NCBI GenBank assembly: GCA_023212695.1
Contig: JALCCG010000064.1
Span: forward strand, 29,417-93,416
Direction: 5' to 3'
DNA from: Sporisorium sorghi
Taxonomy: Eukaryota; Basidiomycota; Ustilaginomycetes; Ustilaginales; Ustilaginaceae
Length of the DNA: 64,000 bases
Part shown: positions 26,982 to 36,088 of the stretch, in pieces
How positions within the stretch are numbered: the first letter of the stretch is position 1
Layout: the number at the start of each line of letters is the position of its first letter
Translations under genes and position numbers: made by a program
The notes under the pieces: generated by a model
What the model was told of the DNA's origin: nothing
The model's database searches: none
The model's input: only the letters and a program-made list of their open reading frames with translations

Positions 26982-27796
26982 ACAGAATCGAAGGCGTTAT
27001 ATTGGACTGGGCCGGAACGGCCGTTGATTTTGGATGTTTTGCACCTGTGAATGTGTTTGTCGATATTTTCAAGAATGCGGGTATTGAAGTGACGATGGAC
27101 GAAGCGAGAGCACCAATGGGCATGCTGAAGATCGATCATATCCGTGCCATGCTGTCGATGCCGAGAGTATCGGCTCTATGGGAAGCGAAGTATGGAGAAG
27201 CTTATCAAGAGCAGGATGTGCAGCGGCTGTATGCGGAGTTTGAGCCGGCCTTAATGGCTTCCTTATCCGAGTATACGGACCCGATTCCGGGTGTCATCGA
27301 GACGGTGGAAGCGTTGAAGTCACAAGGGCTGAAGATTGGCTCCACAACAGGCTATACAAGCACTATGATGGAGGTTGTTGTCTCGAATGCCCGGCAGAAG
27401 GGTTACAGTCCGGATGTCTATTTCACCCCGGATGACACACACTCGAAGGGAAGACCTTACCCTTACATGATCTATCGGAATATGGAGTTTCTCCAATTGT
27501 CGGCTTCATGGAAAGTCGTTAAGGTGGGCGACACCGTCTCGGATGTAAAAGAGGGCGTGAACGCAGGCGTATGGTCGGTTGGAGTCATCATCGGCAGCTC
27601 GGAAATGGGCCTGAGCCTGGACGAATTCCAGGCCTTGTCGGAATCGGAGCGGGAAGCTGCGATCGCGAAGGCCGAGCAGACGTTTATCCGGAACGGGGCG
27701 GACTTTACAATTCATACGATGTCCGAGCTCCCACAACTCATTGAGAATTTGAATGGAATGTTGTCCGAGGGAAAAAGACCGGGAATGCAACCATAA
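26978..27796 (+). CDS. phnX: Phosphonoacetaldehyde hydrolase (phosphonatase)
   Basis: A 272-residue HAD-superfamily enzyme that cleaves the C-P bond of phosphonoacetaldehyde to acetaldehyde and phosphate. The nucleophile Asp10 is in LDWAGTAVDFG, the Schiff-base lysine is Lys51 in PMGMLKIDHI, and HAD motifs 2 and 3 are seen as GSTTGYT and KVGDTVSDV. All key residues of the phosphonatase subfamily are intact. It completes the two-step AEP degradation pathway and is the last gene before a terminator. Confidence 0.93.
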   Translation: MNRIEGVILDWAGTAVDFGCFAPVNVFVDIFKNAGIEVTMDEARAPMGMLKIDHIRAMLSMPRVSALWEAKYGEAYQEQDVQRLYAEFEPALMASLSEYTDPIPGVIETVEALKSQGLKIGSTTGYTSTMMEVVVSNARQKGYSPDVYFTPDDTHSKGRPYPYMIYRNMEFLQLSASWKVVKVGDTVSDVKEGVNAGVWSVGVIIGSSEMGLSLDEFQALSESEREAAIAKAEQTFIRNGADFTIHTMSELPQLIENLNGMLSEGKRPGMQP

Positions 27797-27810
27797 AGGA
27801 ATGATAGTAA

Positions 27811-27838
27811 AAGGGCCGCGTTCTCACGCGGCTTTTTC
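27811..27838 (+). terminator. Terminator of the phn operon
   Basis: The hairpin gccgcg (27815-27820) with cgcggc (27827-27832) has an A-rich left and T-rich right flank, directly after phnX. Confidence 0.75.
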
Positions 27839-27863
27839 TGCTGTGTGGCGGGTATAGGGTCTT

Positions 27864-28532
27864 CTACCGTGATTTTACATCCCCCAACTGGGGCAGCGGT
27901 TCCCGAAACACGGTTCGAACCACAATCTCAGCCAGCAGAAACAGGGACAGAATGGCACTGTACACCCCGATGACATAACTCGTTTTATAGGCGAGTCCGA
28001 ATCCGCTGTGGAACACAGCCGCAAACAGATGAATGAACAGGTTCGTGAAGCAGAAGGCATAACTTCTCGCCATCCATTGGCGATGTTGATGGATCTGTTT
28101 CTTTTTGATTTTTAGAATGGCGATGACCGTTATCGCGGGCCAGATGATGTTCAGCAGATTGAACGGGACACTCGTTAACTTGCCGCCGGTGGCGTAAGGA
28201 GCCATATACCCGGAGGTCAGCACAACCACCATGACGGAAGCGACGTAGACATAACCATTCGCCCGGTGAAATCGCCGGTACTTTTGCAGCACCGTGTTCG
28301 AGAAGTTCATCGCGCCGCCAACCATGGCAATACATGCAAAAATTACATGTACATACATCACGTTCAGCCAGGCTGACACAGGCACCGTGCGCTTAGGGTT
28401 TTCCTTGTGGTTTAGAAATTCACCGGCCTGCGGGTCGTGGATGAAGTTGGCATACAGGATGTACAGGACAAATCCAGCGATCACCATCAGCATGGAACTG
28501 TAGAGACGCCGGGAAGTTTTTCTAGGATTCAT
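27864..28532 (-). CDS. Integral membrane protein, DUF2306-like
   Basis: A protein of about 222 residues with around six to seven hydrophobic segments. The motif KYRRFHRANGYVYV, and later KKKQIHQHRQWMARSYAFCF, fit the DUF2306 family of bacterial membrane proteins with conserved His residues; the function is unknown. The ATG at 28532 has an AAGGCGG site 9 bases upstream, while the longer frame to 28589 has none. Transcribed alone, converging on the phn operon. Confidence 0.7.
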   Translation of the reverse strand: MNPRKTSRRLYSSMLMVIAGFVLYILYANFIHDPQAGEFLNHKENPKRTVPVSAWLNVMYVHVIFACIAMVGGAMNFSNTVLQKYRRFHRANGYVYVASVMVVVLTSGYMAPYATGGKLTSVPFNLLNIIWPAITVIAILKIKKKQIHQHRQWMARSYAFCFTNLFIHLFAAVFHSGFGLAYKTSYVIGVYSAILSLFLLAEIVVRTVFREPLPQLGDVKSR

Positions 28533-28633
28533 GTTATATAACCGCCTTGACCTTGATAGAGAGCCAGAGATTGCTAGGTTAGCGTCCAACTCTTCTTTAT
28601 CTTAGCAGACGGGTAGTGTTCAGCTATAGTTAA

Positions 28634-28852
28634 TTATTACCGGCTTATGCGGAGAGAAATCAAGTAAGGCTGCTCGAACTGTCCGTACAGATTTTCCCGG
28701 GATCCTCGAACCTTCATGATAGTCTTGGCGAGATGTATCTGCTTGCGGGTGAACGCGCGCTGGCGCTAATGCATTATGAGAAATCGGTTGAGCTGGACCC
28801 CGAGCATGCTGAAGGAATTCGTATGGTGAATGAGCTGCTTCAGTCCAATTAA
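28634..28852 (+). pseudogene. 3' remnant of a TPR-tailed hydrolase-like gene
   Basis: The frame after a stop at 28631 reads about 72 residues containing a TPR-like pair (FPGSSNLHDSLGEMYLLAGE, then ALALMHYEKSVELDP). This closely follows the C-terminal TPR of beta-lactamase-fold serine hydrolases and related esterases. No start codon with a ribosome site exists, and no catalytic domain precedes it. It is therefore the tail of a decayed or deleted gene; a terminator follows directly. Confidence 0.6.
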
Positions 28853-28884
28853 GTCACGTGTCCGTACAGTTCATCTCAACACAG

Positions 28885-28915
28885 AAGAGCAGTCCGCATG
28901 GACTGCTCTTTCTTT
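28885..28915 (+). terminator. Hairpin terminator
   Basis: A perfect 11-bp stem (aagagcagtcc with ggactgctctt, loop gcat) with T-rich tail; it ends the remnant gene and lies at the 3' end of the converging hydrolase. Confidence 0.8.
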
Positions 28916-29861
28916 ATTGCACGTATGTGCCGATAAACTCCGTTACTTCCCGGTCATACCCCTCGGGATCGAATTGACGCGCCATGCCATGGCCTGCGTC
29001 AGGAACGACGAATAACCTCTTCTGCTCCGGACCATTCTCGTACAGTTCATATACCATCTCGGTAGGAACGAATAAATCCCCGCCGCCGTGAATAAACAGC
29101 ATCGGCGTCTTGGACTTCTTAACCTGCTCCAGTGCCGAGGCTTCGCCGAATGAGTATCCGGCCCGAATCTTGGTCAGCAGGCTCGTGGACTGAACAAGCG
29201 GGAAAGAAGGCAGCTTATACATGCGCTTCAGCTGATAGGTCAGCTCATCCGTAACCGAGGTATATCCGCAGTCCTCCACAATGGCCTTTACCTGGGGAGG
29301 AAGCTCCTCGCCACTGGTCATCATCACCGTGGCACCGCCCATGGATACGCCATGAAGAACGATTTGGGACTTCTCACCCGTACGCTCGATGACTAAATCG
29401 ATCCATTTCAGATAGTCCTTGCGTTCGGGCCATCCGAATCCGATATAATCACCTTCACTTCTTCCGTGTCCGCGGGCATCGGGCAGCAGCACGTTATAAC
29501 CCAAGTCCTCACGGTACATTTGGGCGAACCCGCTCATCAGCTCTGAATGCCCGGAATATCCGTGTGCGATAATGACGGTTTTGTCCGTGGGTGCGGCGGC
29601 GGGCAAATAGTACGCATGCAGCTTGAGACCGTCGTCCGATGTGAGACTCCATTCCTGCAGGCTTTGCCTGGCCCACCAATCCTTGCTGTCCGCAAACGGA
29701 TTGTCGATGTTGGAGTTGGCTTCCAGATCCGGGTTGCCGTCCAGGAAGGTTTTGTCGGCACGTGCAATGGCAACGCTATAGAAGTAGAAGCTTGCTGAGA
29801 CAATAATGATGACTAAAAGTGCAATGATAGTTGCAGACATGATCATAATCCTTTTTTTCAT
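28914..29861 (-). CDS. Membrane-anchored alpha/beta-hydrolase
   Basis: A 315-residue protein with an N-terminal membrane anchor (MKKRIMIMSATIIALLVIII), then an alpha/beta-hydrolase domain: AHGYSGHSELM (oxyanion region), LPDARGHGRSEG, nucleophile HGVSMGGATV, acid HGGGDLFVPTEM and catalytic His in PDAGHGMA. It belongs to the BEM46/YqkD-like group of lipase/esterase-type hydrolases. A GGGGGAGGA ribosome site precedes the ATG. The active site probably faces outside. The substrate is unknown. Confidence 0.82.
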   Translation of the reverse strand: MKKRIMIMSATIIALLVIIIVSASFYFYSVAIARADKTFLDGNPDLEANSNIDNPFADSKDWWARQSLQEWSLTSDDGLKLHAYYLPAAAPTDKTVIIAHGYSGHSELMSGFAQMYREDLGYNVLLPDARGHGRSEGDYIGFGWPERKDYLKWIDLVIERTGEKSQIVLHGVSMGGATVMMTSGEELPPQVKAIVEDCGYTSVTDELTYQLKRMYKLPSFPLVQSTSLLTKIRAGYSFGEASALEQVKKSKTPMLFIHGGGDLFVPTEMVYELYENGPEQKRLFVVPDAGHGMARQFDPEGYDREVTEFIGTYVQ

Positions 29862-30085
29862 AATGATGGATATCCTCCCCCTCGCAGCCGCTCGTATGCG
29901 TCATATGATGGTGGTTACGAAGGAAAATGGGCCGATGCGAAGTAGCAGTTCCTTCCACCTATAATATCGTACGTAATCTGATTAATCTATATGGCAGATC
30001 ACGCTTCGGCCCTTGTGTTACATCAATTCTATCGGTTGGGGGAACCTAAAACCAAAGAGCTCCGGCAGGAGGTGATTGTAGAATC

Positions 30086-30529
30086 ATGAACAAACGCTTC
30101 ATGGGGCTGATCCTTGTTGTCGTTATGACTACTGGTTTACCGCTGACATCCCATGCAGAGAATACCTCTCCTTCACCGAAGAGGGACAGCACCGAGCTGC
30201 AATATCAAGACATGCTGATGATCGTTCTTCTTCCTCATATTGAGGCTGCGGTTCGTGAGCATTACTCCAAATCGCTTAAAGAGCAGCTCATTGTCTACCC
30301 ATATTATGTGGATGTGACCGAAGTGAAGAGGGTGAACGGCTTTCGCGGCTTTCATTTCATCCTTACACTCGAGGCACACCCAACGGTCGGTCCGCATATT
30401 ACAGTCGGAAAGGACCGGCTTGTCTTCGAGGTAGCCCCGACGCTTCCCGGCGGTATGGTCAAACTGGTGGAATTTCAGCATCTGGAGACGCATGAGGTGC
30501 CCCCGCATTGGCAGGATATGGTGAAGTAG
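30086..30529 (+). CDS. Exported DUF3888-like protein
   Basis: A 147-residue protein with a signal peptide (MNKRFMGLILVVVMTTGLPLTSHA). The mature part has LQYQDMLMIVLLPHIEAAVREHY near its start and a beta-rich C-terminal half, matching the DUF3888 family of small Bacillales exported proteins of unknown function. The AGGAGGTGATTG site gives a clear start. The gene is monocistronic with its own terminator. Confidence 0.75.
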   Translation: MNKRFMGLILVVVMTTGLPLTSHAENTSPSPKRDSTELQYQDMLMIVLLPHIEAAVREHYSKSLKEQLIVYPYYVDVTEVKRVNGFRGFHFILTLEAHPTVGPHITVGKDRLVFEVAPTLPGGMVKLVEFQHLETHEVPPHWQDMVK

Positions 30530-30555
30530 CATGGGTTTAGCTTGATAGTTGTAAA

Positions 30556-30588
30556 AAACAAGCAAACGTGATTCGCGTTTGCTTGTTT
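30556..30588 (+). terminator. Terminator after DUF3888-like gene
   Basis: A perfect 13-bp stem (aaacaagcaaacg at 30556-30568, cgtttgcttgttt at 30576-30588). Confidence 0.8.
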
Positions 30589-30658
30589 GGCATTTCATGG
30601 TACCCATACCGGGTGTGCCCTCGTACATGGGATCAGCACGGTAGGTGCGAGACGTAGG

Positions 30659-32407
30659 CTACCTTCTCTCGTACACGGGCCGGTCCGGTCCGGGCTCGGC
30701 CTGAGTCCAGCCGATGCCGAGCAGAACGATGATGGCGATGAAGGCAGCGGGCACGGCCCATTTCCAGGATTGCGCGAGCATTCGTACGGCCGGTGACATC
30801 AAGGCAAGTATGAACCCGATCAGGACAACACTGAACAGGTGAATCCCAGGCGGCAGCAAGAGGAACACAATATGAAAGATGGAGGCGAACAACAGGATAG
30901 GAACGAGCGTGGTGGTGAGTACCACAGCTGGATGATGCAAGGATTGCAGCGGATCCCGGGTAAATGCCGCCCACGCTAAAGCGATGAAATGGACCAGCAG
31001 CGGAATCGCAAACAGATAACTTGCACCCGGCAGGAGCCAGGTTGAGCCGACAAGCAGCAGCAGGAATAAGAATGCTCCCCCCAGCAGCATTTCCAGTTCA
31101 TTCGCTTTCCGTAGGATCCATCGGGTAAGGGCAACATGAACGATGAGTGTTACCAGTATGAAGCTGACACTGTACAGAAGTGAGTCGTAGGTTGCGCCTG
31201 AGGGCTGCGTCATATTACCGGCCCACAGCGCATCAATCAGCTTCCATAAGCCATAGCTTAGCGCGGTGGATAGAACAGCTGCCAGAATCGGGATCAGCAG
31301 GCCGATCAGGCTCCCCTTTATGCTGAGAGATGAGATGCGGGCAAACATGAACACCAAACCCAGCCATATCGCCGCGAGCACAAGGGTGATGGCAACCACC
31401 CATTTTGCAGGGTAGTGAAGCAGCAGTCCGAACAGATTGAAATAGACGCGGTCGCCTGTCGAAGACAGGTCAGACAAGTCGAGATTGCCGAAATGTTTGG
31501 CCATGGCGAGTGCGTTCTCCCCTTGATGCTGCATGGTCTCAAGGGAGACGTTGTCCGTGTTGTCCATAGGGGTATGATAAGCTACCCACCCATCACCATA
31601 GGCAAAGTTCAGGCCCGGAAGACCGTGCTCCAGCGCCACCGTCAGATCGGTATCATTGGGAAGCTGTTTGTACAGGGCCACCAAGAGCGAGTTGCTGACC
31701 GGGTTGGATACAGCCCGGGCATATTCTTCGATGATCCGCCCGTTGCTATCACTCGTCTGGAACATGAAGGACGAGCCCTTCGATCCCCGGGCTTCAAAAT
31801 TCGCAATCATGCCGATCTCGCGGTGCTGAGGATCCCGGAAGAACACTTCAGCACCCAACAGCCCTTTCTCTTCCCCGTCTGTAAGCAGGATCCATATATC
31901 GTTCTGCGGCGACGGACCAGCTTGAATCGCTCGTGCCGTTTCCAGCAATGAGGCAACGCTGACCGAAGCATCATTGGCCCCGGGTCCGGCCGGAACGGAG
32001 TCGTAGTGGGACATGAGCAGGAGCGGTTTACCGGATCCTGTGCCCTTAATGACACCCAAGATGTTCGTAAGCTGAACGCTCTGGTCGATGTATTTCGTTG
32101 TCAGGCGGCCATTAAATTCTTGAACGTCCGGGTTCAAGCCTAGCTGCTCCATCTGTTCCACCAAATAGGCCCTCACCTCATCATGGGCGGAAGATCCCAT
32201 CGGATGGGGCTGCTGGGCGATTTGCTCGACATGGACCATTGCGCGTTCAGCAGAGAATTCGGTTGCGGGGGTATCGGTGCTTCTGGCTTGCGGCGGTTTC
32301 TCGTACCACAGCATGAGGGAGATCACGAGTATGACGGCGAGGATGGTCGTAAGCGGCAGCCAATAAGGCGGTTTGCGGTCCGGTGGTCTGCTCAATTGAA
32401 TTCGCAT
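30659..32407 (-). CDS. M28-family zinc aminopeptidase with membrane domain
   Basis: A protein of about 582 residues. After one N-terminal membrane segment comes an M28 peptidase domain with zinc-site motifs SHYDSVPAGPGANDASV, TDGEEKGLLGA and YHTPMDN; the C-terminal half has about seven membrane segments. This architecture resembles Fxna/ERMP1-type peptidases and their bacterial counterparts. The catalytic domain is expected outside the membrane. ATG 32407 is preferred to GTG 32419, because the AAAGGAAG site directly abuts the GTG. Substrates are not known; the gene stands alone. Confidence 0.85.
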   Translation of the reverse strand: MRIQLSRPPDRKPPYWLPLTTILAVILVISLMLWYEKPPQARSTDTPATEFSAERAMVHVEQIAQQPHPMGSSAHDEVRAYLVEQMEQLGLNPDVQEFNGRLTTKYIDQSVQLTNILGVIKGTGSGKPLLLMSHYDSVPAGPGANDASVSVASLLETARAIQAGPSPQNDIWILLTDGEEKGLLGAEVFFRDPQHREIGMIANFEARGSKGSSFMFQTSDSNGRIIEEYARAVSNPVSNSLLVALYKQLPNDTDLTVALEHGLPGLNFAYGDGWVAYHTPMDNTDNVSLETMQHQGENALAMAKHFGNLDLSDLSSTGDRVYFNLFGLLLHYPAKWVVAITLVLAAIWLGLVFMFARISSLSIKGSLIGLLIPILAAVLSTALSYGLWKLIDALWAGNMTQPSGATYDSLLYSVSFILVTLIVHVALTRWILRKANELEMLLGGAFLFLLLLVGSTWLLPGASYLFAIPLLVHFIALAWAAFTRDPLQSLHHPAVVLTTTLVPILLFASIFHIVFLLLPPGIHLFSVVLIGFILALMSPAVRMLAQSWKWAVPAAFIAIIVLLGIGWTQAEPGPDRPVYERR

Positions 32408-32453
32408 GTTAATACTCACTTCCTTTTGGGATCATTCAGGCCAATGCTGCAAA

Positions 32454-32482
32454 GCAAAAGCTCCCATTAGAATGGAAGCTCT
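32454..32482 (-). terminator. Imperfect terminator overlapping a stop codon
   Basis: On the minus strand, an AAAAGAGCTTCCATT-like arm pairs imperfectly with aatgggagctttt, overlapping the last codons of the ANT-like gene and ending in a T-rich stretch. Confidence 0.5.
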
Positions 32483-33228
32483 TTTGATTTATATTCAATA
32501 TTCATTTTTTCATACCATGTGTTAAGACCGGTCCAGAGCCGTTCACACAGCTCATAGAGATGATCGATCTGGAGAAGCTGGCCGCGCATCACCAATTGCG
32601 CCAACTCATCATACCCCGAAGGTCTGGATTCCAAGGACAGCGATTCCTCCAGCGTTTTGGCTCTTGTATTATAAAATGTTCGGTTGGCGAGTCCAATCAG
32701 TTTGGCCGTCTGCCATGTCAGATCCTTTGCGCCCAGTGGCAGGTAACAGAGGTTCCCGGCTTGGACATTGTTCCGTATTTTGCCCATCGTTTCGTAGGGC
32801 TCCCAGATCATGAACTCCCGCATCGTTTCTCTAATGGCTTCGTCTGAAACCTGAAGGGGCAATTCTCGGATTTCCTCCAACAGATTGGTTGGGTCGTAGA
32901 GTTCCTGTAAATGTACGTAGGCGCCGGCTGTAATAGCCCAGGAATCATCCACAGACGATGCTGCTTTGAATATTTCACCTTTTTGTACCATGCCGATTTC
33001 GATTTTGAAGGGATCGTATATGAATTCGTGGCCAGGCAGGGATACCCCGTCCTTCGTGACAACTCGAAGTTCAATATCCGAGTATGGGCCATCTATTCCC
33101 TGCGCGATCGAGCCGTACAAGCCAATGGCCAAAATATCATCGCCATGCAGTTGAAGCAGTCGGTCTTTCATTTGATGAATGATGTTCATTTTCTCTTCTC
33201 TGGTCGTAGCGGCTGGATAAGGTAACAT
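32467..33228 (-). CDS. ANT(4')-like aminoglycoside nucleotidyltransferase homologue
   Basis: A 253-residue protein that matches kanamycin nucleotidyltransferase (ANT(4')) family organisation over its whole length. It has an N-terminal TREEKM...GDDILAIGLYGSIAQ, the metal motif GPYSDIELRVV, a central FMIWEPYETMGKIRNN helix where the family has its catalytic base, and the C-terminal SGYDELAQLVMRGQL and terminal LPF. The AAGGAGA ribosome site supports the start. Family knowledge: such enzymes adenylylate aminoglycosides at the 4' position. It is chromosomal, in an ordinary context with no mobile genes, so it may be an intrinsic homologue with another substrate. Resistance cannot be claimed from sequence. 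Confidence 0.8.
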   Translation of the reverse strand: MLPYPAATTREEKMNIIHQMKDRLLQLHGDDILAIGLYGSIAQGIDGPYSDIELRVVTKDGVSLPGHEFIYDPFKIEIGMVQKGEIFKAASSVDDSWAITAGAYVHLQELYDPTNLLEEIRELPLQVSDEAIRETMREFMIWEPYETMGKIRNNVQAGNLCYLPLGAKDLTWQTAKLIGLANRTFYNTRAKTLEESLSLESRPSGYDELAQLVMRGQLLQIDHLYELCERLWTGLNTWYEKMNIEYKSKELPF

Positions 33229-33424
33229 AGGACAATCTCCTTCGAAGAAAGTTAATTATCTACATTATAGTATAAATACGACCGCTGAACCCGTCGTGAA
33301 ATTCAGGATTCTGTGAAATGATGAAATTGTTATTCCGATTTTCCATGTTATGGTAGTATATACTTGTGGGTAAACAGGAAACTGTAGCGTCCGCAGTCAA
33401 ATCATATAGCTGAGGTGAGAAGAG

Positions 33425-34138
33425 ATGAGCAGAGATAAGCAGAGTGCAGGTAAGACCAAGCAGGAACTGGATCGGGTTGTGTTCATTGGCCGCACGTTTG
33501 AAGAGTATAACAACATGTTTGATTTGCACATGGAGGAGCTTATCGGAAAAAGGATTCTGGATTGTCCCGGGGGAGCGTGTTCGTTCACCGCACACGGTTC
33601 GAGGCTTGGACTCGATATTACCGCAAGCGATATAACCTATGATCACAAGCCTGATGATCTGGAGCGCAAGGGATTGCAGGATATCCGGCATGCCATGGAA
33701 ACGATAGAACGGGCGAAGAGCAATTATGTCTGGGATTATTATGGAGATGTGGAGGGGCTTAGCCGACATCGCCATCAAGCACTCCAGGATTGCGTGCAGC
33801 ATATGAGGGAGCTTCCGCGGCGCTACGTCGCTGCGGTTCTGCCGGAGCTGCCTTTCAAAGACGAAGAGTTTGATCTGGTGCTGTCCGCCCATTTTCTGTT
33901 TATGTACAGCGACCGCTTGGATTATGACTTTCACAAGCAGACGATACAGGAGCTGCTGCGGGTCGCCTCGGAGGAGGTCCGCATCTTTCCGTTAACCGAT
34001 TTAACGGGATCCCGTTACGACCATCTGGATCGCTTGATTCACGAGCTGGAGGCTGAAGGCCTGCGGGTGACGGAGAACAAGGTGCCTTACGAGTTTATGC
34101 GAAACGGCAGCTCGCTGCTGAGCATCCGCAAGTTATAG
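33425..34138 (+). CDS. Class I SAM-dependent methyltransferase
   Basis: A 237-residue protein with motif I ILDCPGGACSFTA near residue 45, followed by ITASDITY (acidic motif II position) and a post-motif FKDEEFDLVLSAHFLFMY typical of Rossmann-fold methyltransferases. The target is unknown. The GAGGTGAGAAG site before ATG 33425 supports the start. Monocistronic. Confidence 0.8.
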   Translation: MSRDKQSAGKTKQELDRVVFIGRTFEEYNNMFDLHMEELIGKRILDCPGGACSFTAHGSRLGLDITASDITYDHKPDDLERKGLQDIRHAMETIERAKSNYVWDYYGDVEGLSRHRHQALQDCVQHMRELPRRYVAAVLPELPFKDEEFDLVLSAHFLFMYSDRLDYDFHKQTIQELLRVASEEVRIFPLTDLTGSRYDHLDRLIHELEAEGLRVTENKVPYEFMRNGSSLLSIRKL

Positions 34139-34144
34139 ATATGG

Positions 34145-34175
34145 GGGAGCCGGTTATGTACCGGCTTCCTCTTTT
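34145..34175 (+). terminator. Terminator after methyltransferase gene
   Basis: A stem of ggagccggt with accggcttcc around a short loop and a following tcttttgg. Confidence 0.7.
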
Positions 34176-34233
34176 GGTTGGGGATGGTGGCTGTCGTCAG
34201 CACAACAGATTGTACCGTATTCACTGAACCCAT

Positions 34234-34851
34234 CTATTGCTCCTGTCTTACAGGAGCACGAAGAATGGTTTTCATGGAGGAGGAGGCGGCTTTTCGGGGG
34301 TCGGATAAATAAATCTCATGGTGCAGTCCGTTCGGGACGTAAGCATGCTGTTTCATGAATGCATACATTTTCGCCAGCGTATCCGGCTCTGTGCTGTAGG
34401 GGCCGATATGCATGATTTCGACGCATAGCCCCTCATGTATTGTCTCCAATACCACTCGCTGAATGGGTTCCAGATGATTTTTCTTGGAGAAGGCTTTGTC
34501 CCGAGCGGAGTCCACGATCTCCGGGGTGACAAACGCCGGCATCCGAATGAGCAGCTTCCAATACCATTCCTCTTTCGGAACCTCCAAACCATACTGATCC
34601 GATTCCACCCACCATTGTCCCTCAAGTTTAGGAACCGTAAAATCCTGAATTTCCGTCTTGCAATATCCCTTAACTCCATAAGCGACCGTATACAGCGCCT
34701 CGGTAGCATCCTCGAACATGGAGCTTTCGGGTGCGCCTTGGCCTGCTAATGACAGATAGGGCAGGGGATCATATTGCACAAGCTCAGGCGTGTTTCCGGC
34801 TGTGTAATAGGTTTTATCGCTTTTGGTCAGATCGAGTTTAGGAAGCAGCAT
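34234..34851 (-). CDS. GyrI-like small-molecule-binding protein
   Basis: A 205-residue protein of the stand-alone GyrI-like domain type. Its conserved features include LPYLSLAGQGAPESSMFEDATEALY, the GQWWVESD and PKEEWYWKLLIRMP blocks, and CVEIMHIGPYSTEPDTL near the C-terminus, the GyrI-like pocket segment. ATG 34851 is chosen for its AAAAAGGAGAG ribosome site. These proteins bind hydrophobic or cationic small molecules; a few hydrolyse them. It lies downstream of the disrupted WYL regulator gene on the same strand, separated by a terminator. Confidence 0.75.
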   Translation of the reverse strand: MLLPKLDLTKSDKTYYTAGNTPELVQYDPLPYLSLAGQGAPESSMFEDATEALYTVAYGVKGYCKTEIQDFTVPKLEGQWWVESDQYGLEVPKEEWYWKLLIRMPAFVTPEIVDSARDKAFSKKNHLEPIQRVVLETIHEGLCVEIMHIGPYSTEPDTLAKMYAFMKQHAYVPNGLHHEIYLSDPRKAASSSMKTILRAPVRQEQ

Positions 34852-34895
34852 ACGAATCTCTCCTTTTTGCTCATGAATTATGCCTATCATAAAAT

Positions 34896-34928
34896 AACTT
34901 CACTGACTGCATGAGAGTCAGTGAAGTT
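34896..34928 (-). terminator. Terminator after WYL regulator
   Basis: A perfect 13-bp stem (aacttcactgact at 34896-34908, agtcagtgaagtt at 34916-34928), followed on the minus strand by attttatg. Confidence 0.8.
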
Positions 34929-34938
34929 GTTCAAAAGA

Positions 34939-35919
34939 TTATTCATCGTAATAATTCGCAAGATCCCTTGCCGTTTCGGAGAGAGCGCTGCGCAGCTCCT
35001 TCGGTTCAAGCACGTTGATTGATCTGCCAAAAGAAAGCAGGAGATACGGCATGTATTTCATCATCCGGCCAGGCTGTATATGGAACTCGGCTTCATACTC
35101 AATTCTTCTGACGACAAGATAAGGCTGTAGAAACCACTGGTTGCATATCGCGTCCAGCGCTTCGGTATGACCCTGAAGGCGCACGGTCACAGACGGCGTA
35201 TCCATGGTTACCTGATCCTGATGTTCATGAACATTGCTCAGGTAGTCTTGGACCGAGAAATGCTCCGGCATTTCAAATGTGCGACCTGTTAACGACAGGC
35301 TCTTCATCCGGTCCACTCGGAACACGCGGAGGGCTTTCCGTGTATGGCAGTAAGCAGTCAAATACCACTTGCCGAGACGGTAGATGAGACCATAGGGATC
35401 GATGTGGCGTTCTTGAGCGGAACTGCTGGATGACTTCGCATAGTGAAGGATCAGCGTTTCCCGTTTAGCGACAGCTTGCTCTAACTCACGCAATAGGGGC
35501 TGAAGCAGGATGCCCTGTGAAGAGGAAAGGACATTAATACTGCCGACATGACGCCTCAAGTCCTCCAATTGGGATTCCTGAAGCCGGTGCTCAATCTTGG
35601 AAAGTGCTTTTTCAAGAGCATCCGTAAAAGGGTAGTCCGCATGCCGGGCTAGGAGCGCACTGTGTTCCATGGCCTTTAAGCTCGGTTAATTCGAAGAACA
35701 AAGGCACGCTCAAAAAAGTATCAGGCAACCTAAAGCCCCCCCATGCCCGGATTCGGATATAATGGGGACTCCGCTCACACCCAGTGTGTCGATATATCGA
35801 TAGACCGTTCGGACACTTAACTCAAGTCTCTCGGCCAATTGTTCAGCTGTCATTTTTTCATGGGATCGAAGTAACCACAGAATGGAGAGCAGATAGTCCA
35901 GTTTAGCCATGGTCCACAC
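34939..35919 (-). pseudogene. YafY-type HTH/WYL regulator with two compensating frame breaks
   Basis: From 35919 the sequence encodes a HTH_11 domain (AEQLAERLELSVRTVYRYIDTL, then ISESGHGG), and from about 35670 to 34939 the same frame encodes a WYL domain (HIDPYGLIYRLGKWYLTAYCH, then FRVDRMKSL). Between them the frame is lost at a run of seven G (minus strand, near 35737-35743), where the family would need one more base, and is regained near aaaggcc at about 35670 by one extra base. Because both arms share one frame, two opposite single-base changes suffice. It is either a recently inactivated gene or contains two sequencing errors. Confidence 0.75.
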
Positions 35920-36088
35920 TCGCTTTCTTAACGTTATTTTAGGTTGTGGTTTCCGGATGAATGATCATATTATACCAATCCATGCATGGGAGTGACCAAG
36001 AAGATGAAGAAGATCCATATGGATATCGAAGGCTTGTTTGTTATAATGTGTTCAGCAGAGAGAGGGGGCGTGAGAATGGGGTTGAGGG

